DNA from: Roseimaritima ulvae
GTDB lineage: Bacteria; Planctomycetota; Planctomycetia; Pirellulales; Pirellulaceae
Direction of reading: 5' to 3'
Assembly (NCBI RefSeq): GCF_008065135.1
Contig: NZ_CP042914.1
Span: 3,635,404 to 3,699,403 of the forward strand
DNA: 64,000 nt
Positions 1-8,818 of the stretch are shown here, one piece after another. Position 1 is the stretch's first letter. Every line of letters starts with the position of its first letter. Below the pieces are notes generated by a model. The model made no database searches. It saw nothing but the letters and a program-made list of their open reading frames with translations, and had not been told where the DNA came from. The translations under genes and the position numbers were made by a program.

Positions 1-1
1 G

Positions 2-76
2 GCCGCAATCGGGGCAGTGAACGCGACCGGACGAGTAGTCATTGTAGCTCTGTTGCAAGCAATGAAAAGTCGCTGA
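2..76 (+). other. Possible 3' end of a gene cut by the window edge
   Basis: One plus-strand frame stays open from base 2 to a TGA at 74-76 and would encode a short, fairly hydrophobic tail ending in QAMKSR. It may be the C-terminus of a gene lying left of the window. Alternatively the minus strand has an ATG at 42 that could start a divergent gene. Twenty-odd codons are too few to decide. Bases 77-213 hold nothing recognisable apart from the leader of the next gene. Confidence 0.2.
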
Positions 77-213
77 CCGAGATATTTTCGAAGTTTTGTC
101 GTTTTGTTCACTGAACGAGTGAGGGGGCGTCGATCAGCCCCTCTGCACAGACGGCGGCAATTTCGTCAAAGTACCCGGGTAACGGTCGTTAGATTTGTGG
201 GCATAATTCAGAT

Positions 214-1665
<1,452 letters not shown>

Positions 1666-1669
1666 CGCT

Positions 1670-3193
1670 ATGTCCGCCCAAGCCCGCTCCCATCGCTCCG
1701 CCCGGTTCCGAAAGCTGGCGTTTCGATCGGCCGCGGTTGCCCTGGGCTTGGTCCCCTTCGTGCTGCTCGAAGTCGCTCTGCGGCAGCTGCCCGCGCCGCG
1801 AGAACTTGTCGCGACGCCGCCGCCAGCTGAGTCGCAACCAGGTGCGGTGCCGGTGGAAGCTTACGATCCCGATCCATTGGTCGACCTGCATCAATTGCGG
1901 CCATTGTTCACGCTTTCGGACTCGGCGGACGTGTGGGAGATCCCCACATCGCGACGCAATTTTTTCCAGCCCGCTCAGTTCGCTCGCCACAAACCGGCTA
2001 ACGGTCGGCGCATTTTTGTTGTCGGTGGGTCCACCGTCCAAGGCCGGCCCTACTCGACCGAAACCGCCTTCGCCGAGCTGCTTCGGGTGCAATGCCAAAC
2101 CGCTTGGCCACAGTTTGAGTGGGAGATTGTAAACTGTGGCGGCGTGTCGTATGCCGCTTATCGGGTCGCGGCGATCGTGGATGAAGTGCTGCAGCATGAA
2201 CCCGACGCGGTGGTGGTGTACACCGGCCACAACGAATTTTTGGAAGCTCGCACCTACGCCGTCCAGCGGCGGATTCCACCGTCGTTGGCGCCCTGGTTGG
2301 CGGCGGGGTGCCGGTTGCGGATCGTGCAGTGGCCGGCGACGTGGCTGAGATCGCCGCCGCCGCAGCGCAGCGTGCTGGGCGGCGAAGTCGATGCGGTGTT
2401 GGATCACCCGGGCGGCTTAGAGTTGTTCGAACGCGAGCCGGAATTTCGCACCTGCGTGATTGACCACTTTCAATTGTCCCTGTGCCGGATCGCCGAAGCT
2501 TGCCGCGCCGCCGAGGTGCCGCTGGTGTTCTGCGTGCCGGCTTCCGATGTCTTGTCGGTGCCGCCCTTCAAATCGGCTCCACCATCCGCCGAGGAGGCTC
2601 CCGCCGCGGTGGCTCAGCAGGTGCAGCAAAGCTGGCGGCAAGCCACCGATCCGCAGCGTTCCAGCGAGCAGCGCGTGGAGGCTTGTCGGCAAGTCCTGAA
2701 GCTGGACCCGCTGCATGCCGGAGCAGCGTATATGTGGGGGCGGCAATTGTGGCAGCGGGAAGACTACGACGAGGCGGCGACTTGGTTGTTGGTGGCACGC
2801 GACCGTGACGTCTGCCCGCTGCGAGCAACCAGCGAGATCGAAGCGCGGGTGCGGCAGGCGGCCGAGCGGTACGGGACGATGCTGGTGGACGTGCCCGGTT
2901 CATTTGCCTCCCCGCAGCAAAGTTCGATCTGTCAGGTCCGCCGTTTTGTGGACCACGTTCATCCGCGAATCGATGGCGGCCATACGCGGATCGCCGACGC
3001 CCTGTTCCAGCAACTAGCCGCCTCCCCCGCGCTGGCCCTGCCGCCGGCCGAATGCGGTTCGGACCAGCGCGCGGCCGCTGTGGATGCTTATCTAGCCGGT
3101 TTTGACGTCAGCTATTTCGAACGCGGCAACCAGCGGCTAGAAGGGCTGCGGCGGTGGGCAGCGGGCCGAGGCGGTGACCCCCTGACGCCGTAG
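1670..3193 (+). CDS. SGNH/GDSL-type hydrolase-like membrane-anchored protein
   Basis: 507 aa. A hydrophobic segment at about 18-36 anchors the protein or acts as an uncleaved signal. The SGNH signature can be followed: block I GGSTVQG with candidate Ser121, block II Gly157/158 in NCGGVS, block III Asn188 in TGHNEF, and block V Asp428-x-x-His431. These families are esterases or acyl-ester hydrolases acting on lipids or glycans; the substrate here cannot be told. Between blocks III and V sits an inserted helical stretch (about 290-380) that looks TPR-like (RVEACRQVLKLDPLHAGAAY). The gene begins 4 bases after the sigma-54 regulator. Its stop codon TAG is part of the GTAG of a dispersed hairpin repeat. 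Confidence 0.75.
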   Translation: MSAQARSHRSARFRKLAFRSAAVALGLVPFVLLEVALRQLPAPRELVATPPPAESQPGAVPVEAYDPDPLVDLHQLRPLFTLSDSADVWEIPTSRRNFFQPAQFARHKPANGRRIFVVGGSTVQGRPYSTETAFAELLRVQCQTAWPQFEWEIVNCGGVSYAAYRVAAIVDEVLQHEPDAVVVYTGHNEFLEARTYAVQRRIPPSLAPWLAAGCRLRIVQWPATWLRSPPPQRSVLGGEVDAVLDHPGGLELFEREPEFRTCVIDHFQLSLCRIAEACRAAEVPLVFCVPASDVLSVPPFKSAPPSAEEAPAAVAQQVQQSWRQATDPQRSSEQRVEACRQVLKLDPLHAGAAYMWGRQLWQREDYDEAATWLLVARDRDVCPLRATSEIEARVRQAAERYGTMLVDVPGSFASPQQSSICQVRRFVDHVHPRIDGGHTRIADALFQQLAASPALALPPAECGSDQRAAAVDAYLAGFDVSYFERGNQRLEGLRRWAAGRGGDPLTP

Positions 3194-3216
3194 CCGAACT
3201 CGCCAGAGTTTGGATC
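3190..3216 (+). repeat. GTAG-led hairpin repeat (REP-like), single copy
   Basis: GTAGCCG followed by the hairpin AACTC-GCCA-GAGTT and TTGGATC. This is one member of the dispersed family also found near 7156, 15164, 31942, 43483, 44981 and 63927. The TAG at 3191-3193 is the stop codon of the SGNH gene. Confidence 0.75.
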
Positions 3217-3374
3217 GATAGCCGCCCGTTTCCATTTGCCTCCGGCGTTGGTGAGTGCGCCAATCGGGGGGGATGTCGAGCTTTTTCGCAGAATGTTGCC
3301 TTTGCTCAACGCTACAATTAGGATTCAGCATAGGTTCCATTGCCATCACCAATCTTTTCAGGGGATTACCCAAG

Positions 3375-4754
3375 ATGTTTCGGGCTTTCATGCTTAGTAT
3401 CACCGCCAGCTGTGTGCTGGCCGCTTCTGCTTCGGCACAGACGGGAGTGCTGGCGGAGATGTACGGACGCGGCGTCCACAGCTACTACGCCGGCAACTAC
3501 ACCGATGCCCATAAATTCCTCTCGATGGCGATCGACAACGGGACGAAAGACCCGCGAGCCTACTTCTTCCGAGGTCTGGTGCTAGACGCGACCGGACGCC
3601 AGTACGAAGCCGAGGACGACTATCGCGAAGGTTCGCGATTGGAGGTTCTGGGAGCCAACAGCAGCCTCGTCAACCGCTCCTTGTCCCGCGTTCAGGGCTC
3701 GCGGCGTCTGGAAATCGAAGCCATTCGCCAACAGGTACGGCTGGAACAGCGAGCCGATCTGAATGCGCGTGCTCGTGCTCGTTATCAAGAAGCGGCAGAC
3801 GCCGAATCGCGGGTATTGCGGAACCCACCCGCTGCGGCCGCGGGCGCGCCGACACCGCCGCCGGCAGCCACGGTGCCCAGCGATGCTGGCAATAATCCGT
3901 TTAGCGACGACAATCCGATGGCCGGTGGCGAACCCGCCGTGGATGCTGCCGACGCCCTGGGAGATCCCTTCGCCGAACCTGCCGCCGACGCCGGCGCCGC
4001 TGCGGGAGCGGACGATGCCAATGTGTTTGGCGATGCCCCCGCCAACGACGATCCCTTCGGCGGCGCTGCCGCTCCGGCTGCGGACCCGTTTGGCGGCGAC
4101 GCCATGGATGCCGCACCCGCTGCTGCTCCGGCCGCCGACCCGTTTGGTGGCGACGCTGCTCCCGCCGCCGCACCCGCGGCTGATCCGTTTGGTGGCGACG
4201 CCATGGATGCCGCACCTGCCGCAGCACCCGCGGCCGACCCGTTTGGTGATGCTGCCGCACCTGCCGCTGCACCCGCGGCTGATCCGTTTGGTGACGACGC
4301 AATGGACGCTGCTCCCGCCGCTGCTCCGGCTGCCGACCCGTTTGGTGACGCCGCCGCACCTGCTGCTGCACCCGCTGCCGACCCTTTTGGTGATGCAGCT
4401 GCCCCTGCCGCCGCACCCGCCGCCGACCCGTTTGGTGATGCAGCCATGGATGCTGCTCCCGCCGCGGCCCCAGCTGCAGCCCCTGCCGCTGATCCATTTG
4501 GTGACGCCGCCGCTCCGGCACCCGCACCCGCCTCTGATCCATTTGGGGATGACGCCATGGAGGCTGCTCCGGCCGCAGCACCGGCACCTGCTGATACTGC
4601 CGATCCTTTTGCTGATGATGCCATGGATGCGGCACCGGCCGCCGACGACCCGTTTGCCGACGCCGGCGAGGTCACCGACGCGGTTCCGGTTCCGGCGCCC
4701 GCCGCTGAAGCTATGGACGAAGCTCCCGCGGCTGACGACGATCCCTTCAATTAA
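3375..4754 (+). CDS. Exported TPR protein with long Ala/Pro-rich DPF-repeat tail
   Basis: The start at 3375 is chosen because it opens a signal peptide (MFRAFMLSITASCVLAASASA, cleavage near SAQ); an upstream in-frame ATG at 3255 would put 40 residues before it. Length 459 aa. Residues 25-110 form one or two TPR-like helix pairs (YYAGNYTDAHKFLSMAID, DPRAYFFRGLVLDATGRQ), then a charged helix. From about 150 to the end the chain is low complexity: runs of Ala and Pro punctuated by one NPF and 15 DPF tripeptides, usually as ADPFGD, and the protein ends DDDPFN. The tail is probably disordered and exposed. The function is unknown. The stop overlaps that of convergent prfB in a shared TTAA. Confidence 0.85.
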   Translation: MFRAFMLSITASCVLAASASAQTGVLAEMYGRGVHSYYAGNYTDAHKFLSMAIDNGTKDPRAYFFRGLVLDATGRQYEAEDDYREGSRLEVLGANSSLVNRSLSRVQGSRRLEIEAIRQQVRLEQRADLNARARARYQEAADAESRVLRNPPAAAAGAPTPPPAATVPSDAGNNPFSDDNPMAGGEPAVDAADALGDPFAEPAADAGAAAGADDANVFGDAPANDDPFGGAAAPAADPFGGDAMDAAPAAAPAADPFGGDAAPAAAPAADPFGGDAMDAAPAAAPAADPFGDAAAPAAAPAADPFGDDAMDAAPAAAPAADPFGDAAAPAAAPAADPFGDAAAPAAAPAADPFGDAAMDAAPAAAPAAAPAADPFGDAAAPAPAPASDPFGDDAMEAAPAAAPAPADTADPFADDAMDAAPAADDPFADAGEVTDAVPVPAPAAEAMDEAPAADDDPFN

Positions 4755-5867
4755 ACTTTGGCGTCGGACATCTCTTTGGCTCGCCAACGCAAGAAGGCGT
4801 CCAGGAAGCCCTGCAGTTCACTGCCGTCCATGACGGCTTGGAAGTTGCCGACGTAGTGCCCGGTTCGCGCGTCTTTGACGCGTTGATCGGGATGCAGGAA
4901 ATAGTTGCGGATCTGGGAACCGAATCCGGTGCTGGCCTTGTTGGCGTATTTATTAGCCTGCTCGGCTTCGCGTTTGGATTCTTCGATCCTCGCCATTTTG
5001 GCTCGCAACATCTTCCAGGCGGTGGCCCGGTTCTGGTGTTGGCTGCGTTCGTTCTGGCACTGCACCACCGTGTTGGTGGGGATGTGGGTCAGGCGGATCG
5101 CGCTGTCGGTTTTGTTGACATGTTGGCCGCCCGCGCCGCCGGCTCGGTAGCGGTCTTCACGCACGTCTTTGTCCTGGATATCGATATCGATCGAGTCATC
5201 GATTTCCGGGGACACGTCCACGGCGGCGAAGCTGGTTTGGCGTTTGCCTTCGCTGTTGAAGGGGCTGATCCGAACCAGTCGGTGGATGCCCTCTTCGCCT
5301 TTCAGGTAGCCGTACGCCATCGGACCGCGGACGGCGATGGTGGCGTGATTGATACCCGCTTCCTCGTTGTCGTGGCGGTCGAGCAGTTCGATTTTGAAGT
5401 CGTTGGCGACCGCCCACGCGGAGTACATCCGCAGCATCATATCGGCCCAGTCGTTGGCATCGGTGCCGCCATCGCGAGCATTGATCGTCAACAAGGCGCC
5501 GGCCGCGTCGTTGGGACCGTTCAGCAAAGCTTTCAGTTCCAGGCTGTCGAGGACGGCTTCCAAACGGCCGATTTCGGCGCGGACTTCGTCGGCCATTTCC
5601 GGCTCCTCGTCCGCCATTTCCATCAGCGCATCGAGGTCGTCCGCCGAAGCGATCAGTCCCCGCATGGGGTCGACGATGCCCTTCAGCCCCTTCAGCGTGG
5701 CGACGGTTTGCTGAGCGGATTCGGAATTGTCCCAGAACCCCGCCTCGCCCATCTGCAGCTCGATGTCCTTGATGGCTTGCTGTTTGGCAGAGTAGTCAAA
5801 GACTGTCTCGTAGTTGGACCAAACGCTTGCTAATCGCTTCACTTCGTTGAGTCAGCTCGGCATCCAT
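4751..5867 (-). CDS. prfB: Peptide chain release factor 2, expressed by programmed +1 frameshift
   Basis: RF2 releases finished proteins at UGA and UAA. The tripeptide anticodon SPF and the catalytic GGQ (GAGGQHVNKT) are both present. A single open frame can be read only from a GTG at 5842, but that gives a nonsense N-terminus. The true start is the ATG at 5867: codons 1-23 read MDAELTQRSEAISKRLVQLR DSL and then meet CTT TGA C (stop at 5798-5796). A +1 slip at CTT gives DYSAKQQ, the conserved RF2 helix. The full product is 371 aa, normal for RF2. This is the autoregulatory site known from E. coli prfB: high RF2 ends translation at UGA, low RF2 permits the shift. Only a weak purine stretch (GAGA) lies upstream of the slip site. 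Confidence 0.96.
5796..5801 (-). promoter_or_regulatory. prfB programmed +1 frameshift site CTT TGA C
   Basis: On the minus strand the sequence AGT CTT TGA CTAC occurs 23 codons after the prfB ATG. The in-frame UGA is followed by C, the weak-termination context, and the +1 frame continues directly into the conserved RF2 sequence. It matches the established prfB recoding element base for base over CTTTGAC. Confidence 0.95.
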
Positions 5868-6016
5868 GGGGGGCTCGTTAAATTCGAACGGGAGATCAAG
5901 GCAAATCGGAGAACGGGTTTCACTTTTCCGTTCTCAGTGTCACTATAGCGATAGACAAGTTGAATCAAAACAGGTCTCGTCAGACCGATGATTGGCCCGA
6001 GCAATAGCGAGAACCC

Positions 6017-7150
6017 GTGGCACGAATTGTTTTAGCGATGAGCGGTGGAGTGGATTCGAGCGCGGCTGCGCACCTGCTGTGCGACGCCGGGCACGAGGTG
6101 ATCGGGGTGTTTATGCGGCACGGCGAAGAATCCAGTGAAGTCTGTCGCACCGATGCGCCGCAGTTGCCCGTCGTGCAACGCGCCGGCCACAAGCAGGGCT
6201 GCTGCACGGCCAGTGACGCCGCCGATGCTCGGCGAGTCGCCGATCGGCTGGGAATCGCTTTTTACGCGCTGAACCTGCAACGGGACTTCCGCCGCATCGT
6301 CGATTATTTCGTCGATGATTACACCCGCGGACGCACGCCCAATCCCTGCGTGCAGTGCAACAACTGGATCAAGTTCGGGCGATTGTTCGACTATGCCGAT
6401 GGGGTCGAAGCGGATTTTGTCGCTACCGGGCATTATGCCCAGCTAGCCGCCGATCCGGATGGGGGCGTGCCTCACCTGCTCCGCGGAATCGATTCCAGCA
6501 AAGATCAATCGTACGTGTTGTATGGGATCCGTCGCGATCGGCTGCGACGCATGCTGTTGCCGGTCGGGGGGTACACGAAAAAGCGGATTCGCGAGTTGGC
6601 CGGTGAGATCGGGTTGTCGGTTGCCGACAAGAAGGACAGCCAAGAAATCTGTTTCGTCACCAGCGGCCACCATAGCGATTTCGTGCGGGCTCGGCGTGGC
6701 CAGGATGCGCCTTCGACGGCCGGAGCCTTTGTCGATATGGAGGGCGAGGTCGTGGGCCAGCACAGCGGCTACGAAGCGTTCACCGTGGGCCAACGCAAGG
6801 GTTTGGGGATCGCCTTGGGGGAACCTCATTTTGTCGTTCGCATCGAACCAGAAACTCGAAACGTGGTGTTAGGTCCCCGTCCGGCACTGTTGCGGCGGGG
6901 CTTGGTCGCCGATGACGCCAATTGGTTGATCGAACCGCCGGCGGTGGGACAGACGATCTCGTGCAGCGTGCAGATCCGCTACAACAGTCCCCCCAAACCG
7001 GCTCGGATGACGATCGAAGACGCATCGGCCAGCTCGTTTCGCGTCGAATTTGAGCAACCCGAAGAAGGCGTCGCACCGGGTCAGGCCGCCGTCGTCTACG
7101 ACGGCCCCCGGGTCCTGGGCGGCGGCTGGATCGACTGCTCGATATCATAA
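6017..7150 (+). CDS. mnmA: tRNA-specific 2-thiouridylase MnmA
   Basis: MnmA puts sulfur on U34 of the tRNAs for Lys, Glu and Gln. The PP-loop SGGVDSS is at 9-15; the two catalytic cysteines are Cys111 in NPCVQCN and Cys212 in EICFV; the tRNA-binding GHYA (139-142) and DQSYVLYG (163-170) motifs are present, and the C-terminal beta-barrel domain runs to ILGGGWI-like residues. At 377 aa it is full length, with a small insertion containing HKQGCC (58-63) that is common in some bacterial lineages. The start is a GTG at 6017. It is divergent from prfB across a 149-base gap that must hold both promoters. Confidence 0.96.
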   Translation: MARIVLAMSGGVDSSAAAHLLCDAGHEVIGVFMRHGEESSEVCRTDAPQLPVVQRAGHKQGCCTASDAADARRVADRLGIAFYALNLQRDFRRIVDYFVDDYTRGRTPNPCVQCNNWIKFGRLFDYADGVEADFVATGHYAQLAADPDGGVPHLLRGIDSSKDQSYVLYGIRRDRLRRMLLPVGGYTKKRIRELAGEIGLSVADKKDSQEICFVTSGHHSDFVRARRGQDAPSTAGAFVDMEGEVVGQHSGYEAFTVGQRKGLGIALGEPHFVVRIEPETRNVVLGPRPALLRRGLVADDANWLIEPPAVGQTISCSVQIRYNSPPKPARMTIEDASASSFRVEFEQPEEGVAPGQAAVVYDGPRVLGGGWIDCSIS

Positions 7151-7155
7151 TTTTC

Positions 7156-7374
7156 GTAGCTACGCTCGCCAGAGCGTGGGGAATGCCCGGGGACAGACAC
7201 CGCGCATTTCGGCACCGCGCGTTTGGCGCTGCTGCCCACCGTCTGGCGACGGTAGCTACGATGCTTCCGCCGAATGTCCGGGGACGGAATGCCCGGGGAC
7301 AGACACCGCGCATATCGGCACCGCGCGTTTGGCGCTGCCCCCACCGTCTGGCGACGGTAGCTACGATGCTTCCG
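7156..7374. repeat. Composite repeat block: GTAG hairpins plus two 90-bp direct repeats
   Basis: A GTAG-led hairpin (ACGCTC-GCCA-GAGCGT) at 7156-7179 is followed by two near-identical direct copies of about 90 bases, 7180-7269 and 7286-7374. Each begins GGAATGCCCGGGGACAGAC and ends in an inverted GTAG hairpin (CCGTC-TGGC-GACGG then GTAGCTAC). A further partial GTAGCTACGATGC follows. It fills nearly the whole gap between mnmA and the glycerate kinase, whose ends converge here. No gene is seen in this gap. Confidence 0.8.
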
Positions 7375-7430
7375 GTAGCTACGATGCGCCCTGGGCGTTG
7401 CGATCCCTGCACGCGTTACGCGGGCGGTTG

Positions 7431-8804
7431 CTAAGCGTCTTGCAGGGTTACCACGCGGAGGTCGCAGACGTTGGTGTGGGTGGGTCCGGTGGTCACCAAT
7501 CCGCCGGTTTGCTGAAAGAACGTGTAAGCGTCGTTGCGTCGCAGATAATCTTCGATGTCCAGGTTCTGCGTGGCAAACGCATCCCAGACCTCGGCATCCA
7601 ATAGGGCTCCGGCGGCATCGGTGGGCCCGTCTTCACCATCGGTTCCCCCCGACAAAATCACCACGCGTCGCCGATCGGCCGCCGAAAAATCATCGCGCTC
7701 GAGCAACCGCTGCATGGCCGCCAGCACCAATTGTTGATTGCGGCCTCCGCGTCCCCGAATTTCCGGCGGTGCCAGGTGCACGGTGGGTTCGCCGCCGGTG
7801 ATCAGGCAGTTGGGTCCGGGGTGCTGGTGAGGCGTTTCGGCGTCGCGGAGCATGCTGATGGCCATGTCCGCCAAATGCCTGCCGACCTCTTCGGCCGCGC
7901 CTTCACTGGAACGTGAGCAATGCATGGCGTGGTTGAACCCCAACCGCTCCGCCACGATCCCCGCTTCGTCAACCGCCGTGGCATTGTTGCCCAGAACAAA
8001 CGTATGCGTCTGAGCTGGGAAGTTGTCGGCAGGAGCGGCAGCGTGGTGCTGCAGGTGTGTGTAGATACTAGCCGGGAGGCTGCGCTGCGGATCAAATTGT
8101 TGCAGGATTTCCAGGGCGTCGGCGGCCGTGGAAGGGTCGTGCACGGTGGGGCCCGAGGCGATCAGGTCCAGCGGGTCGCCCAGCACGTCCGAGACGACCA
8201 GCGTCAGCAGCGTTCCTGCGCGACAGGCGTTGGCCAAGCCGCCGCCTTTGACACGGCTGAGGTGTTTGCGGACCGTGTTTAGTTGTTCGATGTTTGCGCC
8301 GCCACCGCTGAGCATGCGGATCGCTGCCAATTTTTCTTCCAGCGTTACGCCGGTCACCGGAGCGGTCAGCAGGGCTGATCCGCCGCCGGAGATCAGCGCG
8401 ATACACACATCTTGCGGTTGCAGCTGAGCCACTCGATCGAGGATCGCTTGGGTTCCCGAGATGGCTTCCTGTGTCGGTTCGTTCACGCCCGCCGGTCGCC
8501 CGACGTGCACGTGAAACCCTTCAACGTCCTGTTGGGTTTGATCGGGAACATTGACCCACCCGGCCAAAGAAGCGTCGAATTGTTCGCGTTGGACGAAGGC
8601 TTGGGCGATGCCGGACGCCATCGCCGTGGCGGCCTTCCCCGCTCCCACGACTTCCACGTGCCCACCGGCAGGAACCGGGAAACGTTCATCTTGAATTTCC
8701 ACGGCCGCGTTGTGGAAGCGAACCTGTTCGCTGATCAACCGATCGGCCCGCACCGCATCGACTCCCGCGTTCCAGATTTGCAGCGTCTGTTGGCGAAGCG
8801 ACAT
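7431..8804 (-). CDS. Glycerate 2-kinase, MOFRL family
   Basis: Phosphorylates D-glycerate to 2-phosphoglycerate using ATP. The protein (457 aa) shows the DUF4147 N-terminal domain with GAGKAATAMA (about 54-63), ISGGGSALL and KHLSRVKGGGLA, followed by the C-terminal MOFRL domain with GGEPTVHL, RGRGGRNQQLVLA, SGGTDGEDGPTDAAGA and a final TGPTHTNVCDL. All hallmark motifs of the GckA/TtuD family are intact. It is the only sugar-acid enzyme in the neighbourhood, and the large exported gene upstream has its start 2.8 kb away with its stop 15 bases before this start, so the two may share a transcript. Confidence 0.93.
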   Translation of the reverse strand: MSLRQQTLQIWNAGVDAVRADRLISEQVRFHNAAVEIQDERFPVPAGGHVEVVGAGKAATAMASGIAQAFVQREQFDASLAGWVNVPDQTQQDVEGFHVHVGRPAGVNEPTQEAISGTQAILDRVAQLQPQDVCIALISGGGSALLTAPVTGVTLEEKLAAIRMLSGGGANIEQLNTVRKHLSRVKGGGLANACRAGTLLTLVVSDVLGDPLDLIASGPTVHDPSTAADALEILQQFDPQRSLPASIYTHLQHHAAAPADNFPAQTHTFVLGNNATAVDEAGIVAERLGFNHAMHCSRSSEGAAEEVGRHLADMAISMLRDAETPHQHPGPNCLITGGEPTVHLAPPEIRGRGGRNQQLVLAAMQRLLERDDFSAADRRRVVILSGGTDGEDGPTDAAGALLDAEVWDAFATQNLDIEDYLRRNDAYTFFQQTGGLVTTGPTHTNVCDLRVVTLQDA

Positions 8805-8818
8805 GAGGACCCTCGAAG

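Noticed and set aside
3785..4750. Long minus-strand frame rich in Ala, Ser and Gly (321 aa), and a parallel plus-strand frame at 3763-4833
   Set aside because: They are antisense or shifted readings of the Ala/Pro/DPF repeat gene; composition follows from the repeat and there is no signal or family likeness.
4838..5833. Plus-strand frame of 331 aa opposite prfB
   Set aside because: Exact shadow of a certain gene; no known domain.
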